A DNA stretch of 64,000 bases from Syngnathus acus (Eukaryota; Chordata; Actinopteri; Syngnathiformes; Syngnathidae): positions 9,398,786 through 9,462,785 of the forward strand of contig NC_051100.1 in assembly GCF_901709675.1 (NCBI RefSeq). The letters are read 5' to 3'. Of the stretch, positions 1 to 12,294 are shown piece by piece. Numbering within the stretch: position 1 is the first letter of the stretch; each line of letters opens with the position of its first letter. Made by a program: the position numbers and the translations under genes. The notes under the pieces were generated by a model that did not search any database, was not told the DNA's origin, and was given only the letters and a program-made list of their open reading frames with translations.

Positions 1-362
1 TTATAATGATCTCAGCTTGTGCCCGAGCGGTACATAATTTAACAAAGGGTGAATAATTCATACAACATTGCAGCTACTGAAAGATAATTAAACTTGCAGA
101 CAGTATAAATCACCAGAAAGATAATAAATGATGGCATATGTGATGAGGGAAATGGAGTTTCATATCTCGTTTGCGACTGGGCATATTCGTGCTCTGTCAG
201 TGATGTAAAGCAGATGCACGCTGATGTCTTCTGAAACCGTGTGAGACACTGCCATCTGGATTAATGGCCTTGCTCAAACTAGTTTAAGAAGACAAGAGGT
301 GTGCTCACTTTCATAATTTTTCTATTCCCCACCCCCCAAAGTGACGCTGGCCACGTGCTTAC
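1..362 (-). other. sptlc3 intron 4, incomplete
   Basis: The stretch downstream of the exon-4 donor (gtaagc at 362-357) holds no family-like coding sequence, so the next exon lies outside the window. I see nothing else in it. Confidence 0.75.
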
Positions 363-511
363 CTGTTTCCTGCCGTGTGCTACAAACGCCGAGCCCGTAC
401 TGGCGTGCTTTGTCTGCCACCGTTTCAAGGTAATCGGCATTGTTCTCTGCAAAGCCGAGGTAGTTGTAGGAGCCCATGTTGATGACGTTGTATATTGTCC
501 GGCCAGTTAAT
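363..511 (-). CDS. sptlc3: sptlc3 coding exon 4 (last one inside the window)
   Basis: The acceptor is ttgcttgcag|A and the donor GAAACAG|gtaagc, giving 149 nt. It encodes [20 protein letters not shown] and, further on, [13 protein letters not shown] plus the first base of a Gly codon. [10 protein letters not shown] and GVCSTRQE are hallmark motifs of the fold-type I alpha-oxoamine synthase domain of SPT large subunits. Residues [16 protein letters not shown] between them are divergent, as usual for this loop. The next exon should start by completing Gly, beyond base 1. Confidence 0.95.
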
Positions 512-3500
512 CTGCAAGCAATTAAGCATAAGCGGATCCATTAGTATTTTTGTTGTTTCCCCAACACATACAACCCTTCCATTACACTGCATTAAAAGCA
601 CATAAATGTCCTATTACAAAGAAGTTTACAATATAAACTCATTACTTCTGAGCTGATTTATTCATGAGATGCGCAATAACAAATGTTTATTAAGGGAGGA
701 ACACGAATCAAATCACTTTACAACTCAATTTAGTATTAAAACTGGAGATTGAGACTTGCTTCAAACACAAAAGTGAATAAATGTCAACCTGAGTCACGAG
801 TTCAGGTACACAAAGTTAATTCAGGTAAAGTGTACAGTCTACCTGTGTATTCAACTTTATTTATAATCTCATAATAAAGTTTAGTCCAACTAAAATTATA
901 ATTTCTTTACATATCATATCCACGTTTTAATTAAAGATCCCTGCCCCATTTCAGAATCAGACTTTGAACTTCTCATTGAAACCTGTTAATCCACGATTAC
1001 CCCAATTCTGTGACTGATAATGTCATACATATCCTCTCCTCATGCTACTGCTCATTTTAAGATTTTCTTGAGCCGTTAGAATGAACAGAACCATCTCAAG
1101 TGTGAGATACCGTATGGAGCTATTCATACAGCACGTTCACAACAAATCATATAATAACAATGCATTCAGAAATAAAAGTACAATATATGACGAAATAAAC
1201 TAGTTGCGAACTGAAGCAGATAGGAACATAATTACAATGCTGTTGATCAAACTAGTGGTAAATAACTGTTTCATTCACAAAAAGTATCACCAAGTTAGTA
1301 AAATTGAGAAAGGGCATACCATTTTTGCTCTGGGAAACCTCAAGTATTGCGACAAAAACTGCAACTGCACTCACAAAAATATATGCGCTCGCTTCCCACA
1401 AAGGTGGAACCATAAATTTGTCGGAAATATCTTTCGCTTAAGATGTACATCTTTAGTGCATAGTGTAAAGTGCCTTTGTAGCTGATAAATCACATTCACT
1501 TCTTTTTTTATTGCTCTATGTCCTTGCTGAGGTCTGTGGGAAAACCTTCAAATGGCTTTTACTGAAATTCAGCCTGAAAGATTGGGCAAGTTTGTCAAAG
1601 CTGTCAGTACCGAAATGTCCAGTTGTAGTCGTCAGAAAGTCTCTCCATCAGGTCGAAGACGGGTCCTGGCAGGCTGCATAGCGGCCGGTTCCAATTGTCT
1701 CGTACTCTCATATACAGGTTTCGAGTGTAGAAGTTTTCAAAGTCTTGATAAAGTGGTACAAAATCCTGCAAGTAGAGAGCGTCATATTCATATTATATAT
1801 GTTATATATTTCAGTTATTGAAAAATTGTGAGTCATACTTTGAGCTTTTGCCAACTTTTTTTTGCCAGACTGACACTGGATTTCAGTTATGTTCAAGATT
1901 TTGTCCTCAGACTATTTTCACTTCTCTGTCTTGCCAAAGTTCCTGATTTTGTATATATTTCCCTTTCGTACATCAATCGATGTATGTTCACAATAACTTG
2001 TATGGAATTTTAAGCTTCAATTCTCATGTCAAGTCTCTGGCAGTACAGTAGCAGTGTGGACGGCAGTTTCATGTCTTCTCTAACATGTTAAGCACAGAAG
2101 CAATGATATCTAGGCTCCTCTGAGATTTAATTAGGTCTCCCAACAGATTCTTCCAGTGGTGTGCTGTACATCTCACCCTTAGCAACATTCGTGTCATGAT
2201 GTACTGTCCATACACGAAGGAGAAAGCGTTAAAGAGTAAACATTTAACCTAACTGGGGCAACACACAATGTGTTGAGACTCAAGGCACGCACAAGCTGTA
2301 GCACCAACTGTGCATCGTTGTGGTCCACACGATGTGTGGATGCAGGCAATATGCTGATAAGTGAAATGACGGCAAGGTACCTTCTGTTCCACTCGTTCCT
2401 GTGCAAGATTGCGCTTCTCTAAGCCCACAGCTCTGAGGAAGTCTCTGAAGTAGCCAAAGAGGGTGACGATGCCAAAGCCCAGGTACGTCATGACAGCCAC
2501 GTGCATAGGCGCCTTTTCATAGACTTCCTGTCTGTGTTGGCCATAGGTGACTTCAGGATCCCAAGCATGTTTCTATACAAGACACCACAGATGAGCACTT
2601 GCATATTATGATCTAGAAACGAGAGGCCAATACCATAGGAAACTGTTGTTTTTTTTCGCCGGATGAGCGCAGGTATAACGGGATTACCATGAGCATGGGC
2701 ACATTTTCAGAGGACTCTATTTGTGGTGCCGGGTGGAAGCAATCAGCTGCGAGCCTTTTTATACAACAAGAAGCCCACATAAGTTAAACAAGGGGCATTA
2801 ATGGAATTTGTGAAACGTGATTGTGAGCACAGACTAAGCAGTGCTAAATGCAATGACAAGAAAACATCAATACCATTATCATAAGCCATTATGTGAATGT
2901 ACATTTTATACACCCTGCAAAAATGACAATATGTAAATCTAGACATCTTTCAAGGGGAATTTGTTTGGGGAGAATTGGGATGAAAATTCTTAGGGCCCAC
3001 GACTGGCATGATCTCTGCATTAGATAATGACACTCACGTGACACCTTTAAACTGACCCACTTTGGTTGCTGTGACATTTAGCAATTATTCTAAGCATAAT
3101 CAAAAAATGTTCGTGCAATAAAAATATAGATTTTGTTAGATGACAAGTGAATATGGAAGATCAACATTCATGAAGTGCTGATTAATTGATGCATTCAGAA
3201 TCATAATTGTAACTGTACATGACATCACGCATTTTTGGGGGAGGTTCATAATGAAAAAAACAAAAACGGATTTGATCACTGCTTTTCTAGCTACCCAACT
3301 TGCAAAAAAATAAAACGTGAAATGACAGAAACCCCCCCCCCAAAAAAGCCGGCCAATAGGTGGACCAAAATCGGTGCAACCTTGTTGCAAAAGCGCTTCC
3401 TCATTTCCACAGCTCAGTTGTAAAGAAAACATGCTTTGGTTTGCAGGCAAAGTAACAAGGGCGGGGTCTTTTACTTCACTTTAGGACAATCTAATTTACT

Positions 3501-3762
3501 TGAGAGCAAATACCTAACCCGATCGCGCAAGTTTTTTTTTTTTTTTTTTTAGAAGTTGCTTGTAGGTTGAAACGAATCGCTTGAAAATGAACCGTGCGCT
3601 TCTTTAACGTATAAACTTTTAACTGAGATTATAAAATAGATTTACGTGCGGAGGTCATACCTGTGTCGTGTGTGAAACCTCTTTGCGTTTCAGTCCGTTT
3701 TGATCCGAATGGGTCAACGTCTCCATGAGGGGCCGGTCGCACCATACTCCCCCCTGCACCAT
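363..3762 (-). CDS. sptlc3: Serine palmitoyltransferase large subunit, SPTLC3-like (5' part of gene, four coding exons)
   Basis: The protein is the catalytic large subunit of ER serine palmitoyltransferase, which condenses serine with an acyl-CoA using PLP, the first step of sphingolipid synthesis; it pairs with SPTLC1. I assembled four minus-strand exons: 3762-3661, 2572-2381, 1765-1611 and 511-363. All junctions are GT-AG and reading phases join cleanly (0, 0, 2, then phase 1 out of the window). They encode about 199 residues of a family usually 550-560 long. Visible family motifs are a membrane segment starting at residue 57 ([12 protein letters not shown]), [42 protein letters not shown] and GVCSTRQE. 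The PLP lysine region is off the left edge. WTFR-x-TGR resembles SPTLC3 (WTFRFTGR) more than SPTLC2 (WSFKYTGN), as recalled from the human proteins. The btbd3 neighbour also argues for SPTLC3. An SPTLC2 co-orthologue is the main alternative. Confidence 0.9.
512..1610 (-). other. sptlc3 intron 3
   Basis: This is a 1,099-bp GT-AG intron (gtactg...ttgcag on the minus strand), AT-rich. I see no recognisable repeat or RNA gene. The plus-strand open frame at 1204-1485 has no recognisable content. Confidence 0.85.
1611..1765 (-). CDS. sptlc3: sptlc3 coding exon 3
   Basis: The acceptor is cttgcag|GAT and the donor TTTCG|gtactg, giving 51 codons plus 2 nt. The exon begins [19 protein letters not shown], continues [16 protein letters not shown] and ends DDYNWTF plus two bases of an Arg codon. 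This is the strongly conserved pre-catalytic stretch of the SPT large subunit. Continuation into exon 4 gives WTFRLTGR across the splice, which is what the family requires. Confidence 0.95.
1766..2380 (-). other. sptlc3 intron 2
   Basis: This is a 615-bp GT-AG intron (gtacct...ttgcag). It has a pyrimidine-poor 3' end but a canonical CAG acceptor. I see no repeat element. Confidence 0.85.
2381..2572 (-). CDS. sptlc3: sptlc3 coding exon 2 (membrane segment)
   Basis: The acceptor is ttgtatag|AAA and the donor CAGAAG|gtacct, giving 64 codons with phase 0 at both ends. It encodes [11 protein letters not shown], then [14 protein letters not shown] and [14 protein letters not shown], ending ERVEQK. 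This matches the SPTLC2/3 N-terminal transmembrane helix followed by the LFGYxRDFLR motif and the EQK-(D/G)FVPLYQDF junction. The helix (about residues 57-76) anchors the subunit in the ER membrane. Confidence 0.92.
2573..3660 (-). other. sptlc3 intron 1
   Basis: This is a 1,088-bp GT-AG intron (gtatga...tatag). It carries a 19-base homopolymer (T on plus) at 3532-3550. Nothing else is recognised. Confidence 0.7.
3661..3762 (-). CDS. sptlc3: sptlc3 coding exon 1 (start codon, 34 codons)
   Basis: The first ATG (3762-3760) follows an in-frame TGA seven codons upstream. It has G at -3 and G at +4, a good vertebrate start context. A second in-frame ATG at 3726 has a weaker context (C at -3). The exon reads [16 protein letters not shown] and ends KEVSHTTQ at donor ACAG|gtatga. 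The N-terminus is family-variable and hydrophilic, so it is placed by splice phase and by the family-like NGLK stretch rather than by strong similarity. This makes it the least certain of the four exons. Confidence 0.72.
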
Positions 3763-4365
3763 CGCGCTCGAGTGTGCCGGCTGTCAACTTTGTGCAGGTA
3801 TCAAGGTGACTTGACTTCCTCTTTGTGCCGCGTCACGGTCAGCCTCCCATTAGTTTGTTATTGCTGTCAGGGGGAAAAGCATGCGGTTGTTACGATTTGC
3901 AGTGTTGTTACGCAGGGACTGCGTGGTGCTTTTTCTATGCAACCAAATTGTTTTGTCTTGCTGAATCAAGTCTGCACATGCACAGTCCATTCACAAAAAG
4001 CAATGAGTGAGCATTGGAAGCAACCATGATAGCCTTTACTTTTTCTGACTATTAATAATCATTTTTATGATTTCCAGGCAATTGCTCCTGTTTGCCTGAT
4101 ATAGTGACTTTGCGAGCCAGAATACTTGCTGTCAACTAAAATTGACATTCCAGTGTCCACGGTTCAGCTCGCCAACGTCACCAAAAAACAAGTGAGCGGT
4201 GTGGTTTGCAAGCTAAGCCCATGAGTATCAATTTCAGTCAATTCAGAGCAACAGGGATAAATGGCAGCTCCCCTGAGATGGATCAAAACGGGTGGATCTT
4301 TCTGTCTAATTCATACTCCACAAATGCATTATTACTCAAAATACCCTTTTTAGACTTGTGGCACC
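3763..4365. other. sptlc3 upstream region / presumed 5'UTR and promoter
   Basis: The sequence immediately upstream of the sptlc3 start should hold its 5'UTR and promoter on the minus strand. Bases 3700-3860 are somewhat richer in GC and CpG than the surroundings. I see no convincing TATA box or initiator, and cannot place the transcription start. The plus-strand open frame 3700-4029 is antisense to exon 1 and is not a gene. Confidence 0.4.
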
Positions 4366-4373
4366 GTCTAGAA

Positions 4374-4686
4374 CAGGGGTGTCAAACTTATTTTTTTCGC
4401 AGGCCGCATTGTAGTCATAGTTTCTTTCGGAGGGCCATTATGACTGTCAACCCAAATAAATGTATGAGCACCTCATATCATATACGGTAAAAGCTACAAA
4501 ACAAACTGACAACTCGTTTTCAAATCAGACGAGTAAAAACTGGTTCAAATATTTAAAAAAAAAAGATATTAAAAGTGAAGACAATTTGCAATTCTAGTAA
4601 TGACACAAATTTGATGTCTTCGCGGGCCACATAAATTGATGTGGCGGGCCGTATCTGGCCCCCGGGCCTTGAGTTGGACACCTGTG
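4374..4686 (+). mobile_element. hAT-type MITE, copy 1
   Basis: A 313-bp non-autonomous element opens with CAGGGGTGTCAAACTTA and closes with GAGTTGGACACCTGTG, an inverted repeat of the start. It is flanked by gtctagaa (4366-4373) and gcatagaa (4687-4694), a decayed 8-bp target duplication (6 of 8 match). It has no coding capacity. Internal landmarks shared with the other copies are ggccgcattgtagtcatag, ccattatgactgtcaaccc and ggcccccgggccttgag. The 8-bp duplication and CAGGGGTG end fit the hAT superfamily. Confidence 0.88.
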
Positions 4687-4694
4687 GCATAGAA

Positions 4695-6186
4695 CATATG
4701 AGTTTAAAGTTTCACCGTGGTTCGTTCATTCAGCCCTGGTGACATTGATTTGTCAGGCACATAAACAGTAATCTAGTAATTTGTAGTCAATGGCACAACT
4801 CATTTGTTAATGAATTAGCAAATGACACCAATGCATGCACAGATACACACAATTCACACGCACTTTTTTGCTGTCAGGTCAAAATAAAAGTTGGCTCTTT
4901 ACCTTGTTTCCAGGGCTGGACTGCCAACCTGGCTTTTGGGGCAGGTGCTTATTTCAAATTGTCCATTTGGAGGCATACAAAAAGTGATTGTGAGGAACAA
5001 GTCTGTGCTTTAGTCGTGTGTGATAAGCACAGTCTATTATAATTGAATTCTTTACTTCATGACATATTTTTATGTATATGTACAGAACGTCCGGCTTGGT
5101 TAATAGAACTCAGAGATGTTTGGAGAAAGTAAGTGCTCTTAAACATAAGAGCTATAATGTCGTGTATGATCATTTTCTTTGTACTATGCACACTTGACTA
5201 CATTAAGCTACAACTTTCAGCAAGGGAAATTTTGCTGTCTAATACATTTGACATGGGGATTGTTTATTATTGGGGCTACAAGACTATCTTTCACAAATCA
5301 ACATTTGCCACATTCTGTGTCTCCTTGGAAATTGTTTTCTTCATTCCAATCAAACTGCTTCTGAGACTGCGCTGGGCGATGTTAGGGATGCTCTGTGGCA
5401 TGACGCATAAAATCTGCTGTCATTCCGATCAGGGCACTAGCTCCCTTGTTAGGGAGGGAGCTCGTGGGAGGTGGGGCGCAGCTTGACACATGAATGAAGA
5501 CTGTATAGGACCGCTGGTAGTTCAGGGGAATTTGCGATTAAAGAGAAAAAACAGAATAAGAAGATACAGTGCTGTGAAACGTTTCTGCTGGATGGATTCC
5601 AGCTGTTAGAGAGAGAATAAATGAAATGAGAAGAGGCCACCGCAGTCTTGGCACACTGCATTTAAGGGATCTAATGCTTCCCATTCTCCTACCTTCACTT
5701 GCTGTCTTAAATGTAGACGTTTTGCTTGTTCTTCTACCGGATTGCAAGAAATGTATTCTTTATTTCTCTGCCACTTGCGCCGAAGCCGTGTGAAGCAGTG
5801 GCACCGACTTTGTTATCCAGATAGTAAAAGAATGGATAGGATCTTGACAACTATAAAGAGGTGAAGTCATGTATTTCTTTATGAACAAAATGGAATCATA
5901 AAGTGTCACAGGCACAACAAGAAATCACCTTTCATCCCCCCCCCACCCCACCCCACCCCACTCCACCTTCAATTCATACTTTGTATCACATGGTAGTAAT
6001 ACTATGTAATGTATCTTTGCACCAATGTAAAAACACACCACAAAAGAAAGCATAAATACAATATATCTTTGACAGAGTCAGTGAAAACAGAAAGGAAAAG
6101 TATTCAGCCTATAGTCAAGACTTTTAACGGACCAAAAATACTGAAATGAAGTCTTATTGTTGGAAACCTGCCAGTTCTCTTCCTGA
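4695..6186. other. Intergenic, no gene seen
   Basis: This is AT-rich unique-looking DNA. It ends with a C-rich simple tract at about 5937-5970. The short open frames in it have no recognisable content. Confidence 0.6.
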
Positions 6187-6260
6187 ACATTGCCGAGGTT
6201 TCCTCGAGCAAGGCACAGAACCACAAAGATTGCTCAGGGACAGTTCCCTCGTCTGATTTT
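6187..6260 (+). repeat. Fragment of a common fish interspersed repeat
   Basis: The stretch gaggtttcctcgagcaaggc followed by gattgctcagggacagttcc resembles the widespread teleost repeat segment of the form GAGGTGCCCTTGAGCAAGGCACCGAACCC...CTGCTCC. This is recognised from memory. The superfamily is not determinable from this piece. Confidence 0.4.
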
Positions 6261-6287
6261 TTTTTCTTTCTAACCCTAACTTTGATT

Positions 6288-6308
6288 CCCCCCCCCCCCC
6301 CCCCCCCC
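6288..6308. repeat. Poly-C tract (21 C)
   Basis: An uninterrupted run of 21 cytosines follows a T-rich tract. Length is likely polymorphic and hard to sequence accurately. Confidence 0.95.
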
Positions 6309-9300
6309 TATTCTGTGCACCCATTTCTGTTTGGTGCGTTACATTTATATATTTAAAAAGACAAATGGAATTTGATCAAATAAAATGCATTTGATAAAAT
6401 AAAATGAATATGTTTATACCATAAGAAGTTTCTAGTAAGTTAGTTACTGTGTTGTGCTCAACCCCCTAACCACAAGTCAGACTGTCTGTAAAGTAATGTC
6501 TTTCAAGAAAAGAAAAAAAAAAAGCGCATCCCCAGCATGGAAAGTACCATTTAAAAAACATCTCACTTGATTTTCTCAGTGCAATAGAAGATTGGACTTA
6601 ATTTCCCTGCATGAAATCTATCCTGGTTGTTATTGATTGATGTTTTAATTTCCACACAGGATTGATTGTTTCATTTACCAAAGACCCAGTTTGCCTGCCT
6701 CCTGTAGTTACCATAAGACTAGTAAATGCACATGCCCTTTTTTAAGATGAGATGGGGAAATTAATTAAAAGTCACCACGAAAGAGATTACCCTGAATACA
6801 AATGAATGGTGAAGTCCACACAGTGCTCAGTGGGGCGTCACAGTCAAATACCACTTTAATGTTAATGTCATGTAAAATTGGCTGCTGGCTAATTTCTTTT
6901 TTAATATTATTGTAACCATTAGTAGTAATACCCGTTCCAGATAAATAATGCAGTATATTATATATTTCATCACCTTTTTTAAGTATTAGTGTGCCGTATG
7001 GGGAATTTGGCCACCCAGCGGCAGTATCTGGAACAGCATCCCTCCCTCTTGGCAAATTTTCCATGCATTTGACTAAGCCTTTGCGTGCACAAGCTGAATC
7101 TTGCGGTATTTGCACACAGTATTCACAGCCTGACTTATGCTGGATTTTTATAGGTGTCAAGCTGTGCTGTTGGAGACCAGTCGTAATGCAGAGCTATATT
7201 TAAACTTCCCCCGGGGTGCCATTAAATCATGTAATTTCTTCGTCAGGCCCGGCTGACCTCATTTTAATACTCTCATCATACAGCATTAAGGGAAATAACA
7301 TCAAAAGAAGATTCAATTTTTGTATTTGTGCACATCTCACGTTTACATGAAATCCTCTTTGCAGACATGCTGATCGCATAATCCTAAACACACCGACAAG
7401 GCAAGTAAGACAAGGCTGCTTTTATTTGGACGGTAAAGTGGCAGCAATGGGATTTCATTTGTTGTGCTTTGCTGCTTCTGTTGTAAGCTGCAAGGAGGGA
7501 CACCTTAAAATGATTTTGGCGTAATGCAAAGTCTGTTAAGACCACCCTGAGAATTGATGAAATGAGAAAACGTTGAAGCCTTGACAGCCTCTTTTTTGGT
7601 CACAGAACTTTTTACTTGGCTAAACGGGATGTAAACATCTTATTGTGTTTGTGTGTATTCAGTGAGAAGGAACAGACTGAAACATGTTGTTTGCAAGCCT
7701 TACGGCTGCTCCATTTGTAAACAAGCATTTGGATGGCTATGGTGTCCTGTGTGACTGCGGTAATCCCAATTTTGAGTGCTCACATCCGGAACACTGTTCA
7801 TGTCGGAAGGAAGCAGGGGAAAAAGACAGATTCTGCGACAGATATTTATAGAGAGAGTGGGAGCAACTACTGAGATGACGGCTTGAAAGGTTATGGAGCA
7901 AGAGGGAGGGTCTGTCTGGCATTGTGGGAGAATGACACTGAGTTGTTGCGAGCCACAAACGGCGAGCTGGTGGAGAATAAAAAAAAATAAAAGGAGAGCA
8001 ATTGAAGATGGAGGATGTGCTTTACTGTTTGTGTTGACCTTAATTAAGTTCTGCAGCTCTTATTAAAATGACTCGCAGAAGCTGGAGGGGGCATGATGTT
8101 GGGTGCGCCTCGCTCTATTTCTGCTTTTCTCATATGCTCTTGTATTACCAAAATCATTCTGTCACTCTTCCTCAAATCTTCTTTTAAAAAGAATGAATTA
8201 TATACATTGAGGATTTTTATCACCACTGCCAGTCAAGGTGATTTTCTCGAATGAACTTTCAATAATGATGAGTCAGTGGAAAGGCTCAATTCCCTCTTGG
8301 GAGAATTTTGTCACCAAGGAGACAAAAAACTTCCCTTCTGTGAAGTCAAATGTGCTCAAAAGTGCCTTTTCCGATGTTTCCAGCGCACCAACCACTTGTT
8401 CTCCTGACAAATCAATTGGCCTTACGACACCGACTCTCTGCAAGGCTCGAGACTCCCAGTGAGGCACCCCCCCTAGCTGTAATAACCGTTTCCTATCTAC
8501 TCGTATCCACTCAGCTCCACTGAGACCGCATATTATATCTCCACTCCAGCATGTCCTAAGTCAGTCATACAGGCAGTGGCTGGACATTCTCGTGTGAGAC
8601 ACTGCCTCCTGAACGTGAAGTCCTGCGGGGCAGTTGATGTATGGACCAACACGGGTTGATTTTAATGGATGGCCTCTCCTCCCTTCACCGGGCCAATCTC
8701 GAGTTACTGTCACACCAGGCAAGTGTGTCGAGGAGGATGGATGGCGGACTGCCGTGTTCGGGATCGTGTAGGGAAAAAAATATTGTCTCGTGGATACAAG
8801 GCTGATGGGAATCACAGTGGCACATCCTGCAAAGCGGTGTGTTTATAGGGCCTGAGCTGTCAGCAAAAGGGATGCTGTATGTGAAGAAAGGCGTTAGTGA
8901 CAACTGTGTTGCACCTTGGTATGTGTGAAAAATATTTTCTACATTATTTTATATTAAGTTTGTGTGCATGCTGAGTGATTTGTCACTTGCTTCAGTTTGA
9001 ACTATTGAGTCAAAAATACAATTTGAAATGAAAACAGGATCTCACGCTGTATAGAATAATTTGCCACACTGCAATTTAGTTTGTCACACCAAAAGAAAAG
9101 ACGTTTGGCACAATCTGCATAAAATATAAATCACTGACAATGTATAGCCAAAGTCATTATACTCTGCCATTCACACGCAAAAGCAACATGTCAGGCCGTA
9201 CAAAAAAAAGCGTAACCGATCGTGCTTTGAGCTTGTTTGCCATGCCATCAAATTTGCATTCGTGCAGCAACTGAAATTGAAAGAAAAGAAAAATCAACGT

Positions 9301-11440
9301 AGACAGACAGCTGGAGGGACTGTTTTTTTTTTTTTTTTTGGAGCACAGTTATTATAAGACTATCTCTCAGGCTCTGGTTATTGACAATGCTTAGCTCATT
9401 CTCAAAGGGTAATATCACGCCTACTGTACTTGCAAGTCACATTCAATATTTGTTATTCTTCCTACTTCTGTAGGAGTAGAATTTTAATAAGTTTTATTTT
9501 GGCATGCAAAGGTTTTGAGTCCTTGTCACTGTGCTGCAGGTTTTATCTTGGTTTGTGGGATGGCGTCAGCCTGGCAAATGTGCCTTTTATTTTCCAGGGA
9601 TTGACAGAAAATGAAGTTGGTAGTTAAAAGTGCGAGTTTAGGGACTACTGAGTAATTATTAGTACTCTAGAAAGTACCTTAGATGCAAAACGAGCTCTGT
9701 GAGGCTACAGTAATGACCGATCAACAAAGTTTTGTGTTTCCCTGCAAAGCACAGATAGTCTTCTGTATATTTCATTGAACACGAGGCATGAAATAAAATT
9801 CTTTGCAGATTCCGCCTCAACGCCTCCAGCATACTTCACTCACCACTTTGAAAGTGTTCTGGAGTCGATAGAGGAAATTCACAGAAGGAAGAACTGGAAG
9901 CTAAAGTTTCATGTTCACCCGAGGAACTGAGTGAGGATCAATATAACAAATTTAGTGCAGTATTTCTCAATCGTCTGGGCTGTTTGTTTGTTTTTTTTGA
10001 TGAAAATAGAAATAGGGTTAACAAGTATGTTTATGTTTTCCTGAATACCTTCAATTCCCAGACAAATCATTGAAAGATCATCACATTCAGCCCTCATTGA
10101 TCGATAATATTGTGACTCTCTGTCGGTGTGTTCACAGCTACAGTGGGGGGGAAAAAAAATCACGCTACTGGGTGTTATTTTTCAAGCTGCAGCGCTACAA
10201 GCGTTTCAATGTTTAATGTACCGTTTTGTGCTGACTTAAGCAATTGGAGTCTTGCAGTGGCGCTGCTCATGCTATCAACCAAGGCTGCACACAGGGTGCC
10301 TGATCACCAATATTGTGAAGAAATGCCGAAAACAGCATTTTGAACATTAAACCAATGGAAACAATCCTCAAATTGATTTGTCGATTTGCAACCATTCCCG
10401 CAGATCAATGCTTCAAATAGTCATGATTGCTGTGATGGTAAATTAATGATGCAAGTCTGGTTTGAACAGAAACAAGACATGTTCATGATGGCTACAGGCG
10501 AAGTGAGTTGGGGTTGCTTGTGGAGGCAGACATGCTCATTATTGGGTTATGATAAGGTGAGTGACTGATGGGCATGTGTAAATGCTCCTCCAGTTGCTAA
10601 TGTTGAGGGGGATGGACACGAGGTTGAGTCGATAATTGGGGCGAGATGTAAAAGTCCCTGTCACTCATCATCAGCTTTATTTAATGTGCTCCGAGACAAA
10701 TGCAAGATGAAGCATATAGCCTTGAGAATGACGAGACACTCAAGTAGTATTCAAGTTGACATTTTAACACCAACTATCTTTCTGTGTGTTGTTTTCACCC
10801 TTCACTTGGAATACTACATGATACTTGCAAATAGTATCTTTTCAATTGATTTTATATTTTGTTTTAAAATTCAGCATTGCAGAAGTACAGTACTGTGAAA
10901 AGCAATTGCTGCTCTGCGTGACTTCAATTGTTTCTTTTAAATTCTCAACCTCAAAGAAAAACGAAGCACGGATTTAGTAATTTCATTAATTAAATAATTT
11001 ATTGACAAATTAATGTATTCAATAATGTTAAGTATAATAATTACAAAAAAACAAATAATCAGTAACATAAATGATTTATTCATCAATAAAGTAACTAAAT
11101 TCCTTTTTCAAGGTTGTCTTCTGTTCTGTGAAGCTCTTTCTTAGTGACTGTATTGTAATATGTTTATTTCATAATTGTTATGAGAATAAAAATAAAATGA
11201 GTAATAATGAACCAGATTTTCAAATCTGTATCTATTTTTGTGTTGCAGGTTTACTTGTTTACTTTTATCTGTTACAATTGTCTAGAAAAGTTACTGATGC
11301 TATTATTTTAACGATTATAAAAGGATCAGACAGATTACCCCAAAACTAAGTATTTTCACCAAGCGTTTTATTTGCCGACATGTCCATTGATTTTTTTTTT
11401 TTCCTTCTTCTTTGCCAAATTGTGACTTAGAGCTGACACT
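6309..11440. other. Intergenic, no gene seen
   Basis: This is AT-rich non-coding DNA. Open frames such as 6765-7160 (minus, 131 codons) lack recognisable motifs, introns or a coherent gene model. An 18-base T run sits at 9322-9339. Bases 10970-11100 are extremely AT-rich. No RNA gene is recognised. Confidence 0.6.
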
Positions 11441-11454
11441 AGACAAGAGTTGAT

Positions 11455-11575
11455 GTAACCCTTCTCTGAATAGACTGACACCCAGTCAGAGATGACACAT
11501 TGCCTTCCCGTCATTCTCATTCACACCTATGACGAATTACAGATTCCAATCAAGCTAATTATATTTTGAGGCTGG
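11455..11575 (+). repeat. Degraded L2/SINE-like 3' fragment
   Basis: The segment ctcattcacacctatgacga followed by attacagattccaatcaagc resembles the conserved CTCATTCACACCTATGGACAATTTAGAGTCTCCAATCAGCC segment of teleost L2-type and tRNA-SINE tails. It is heavily decayed. Confidence 0.42.
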
Positions 11576-12294
11576 GGCAGCAGGGAGGGCAATGTAACCA
11601 GCTGAGTGGTGGATGTGTGGTGACATCAGTAACCGCTGGGCTACTTTCACAACATGTTTATTCACTCTCAGACATAATTGTTTGTATGTCAATGTCTATT
11701 TAATTCATTGTGTCATGATATTCTAATTGTTTAACAAATGTATGTGTGAGACAGTTAAAGCAATTCAAATTTGGTTGCTGACATGCAATATCATCATGCA
11801 TGTGAACAGTAACACAAAAAAAAAAAACAAGCACAATAACAACTTGCTTCAATTTCAGTAACCATCTAATGCTTCAAAACAAGCAATTAAAAGCTGCAGC
11901 CACTGAACAAACACTCCGAGCAGACTCAATCGCTTGACAAATGTTTGTTGAGATTGTTTAATCAGTGAGTGATTCGCAGCCAGGGCGCAGTGGCATGGGA
12001 GTGTGCAATGAGGGCTCAACGTGGGTGCTGCAGGAGTTTGGGAGGTGAATTTGTGAGACCTTGTAAGGGTTCTTTAATATTTTGCTAAGAAGTACCCAAG
12101 TGAGAGGTTATCAATGTCAAGGATGTATGAAATCCTTTGGTTCAAACATCTCTGAGCTGAGGTTAGCTTGTTCATTAAAAATGATAGAAAGTCATGCCAG
12201 CATTTGTATGCTCTTGCTTTTCCAATTTCCAAGTTGTTAATTAAAATCGCAAGCTAACCGGCAATTGGGGTCTTGTATTGCTTGACATTTGATG
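11576..12294. other. Intergenic, no gene seen
   Basis: This is non-coding sequence with a short A-run at 11816-11827. I recognise nothing in it. Confidence 0.6.

Noticed and set aside
3700-4029. 109-codon plus-strand ORF at the left end
   Set aside because: It is antisense to sptlc3 coding exon 1 and its upstream region.
7630-7645. tgtaaacatc word resembling the miR-30 seed region
   Set aside because: No complementary arm lies nearby; a ten-base match is expected by chance.
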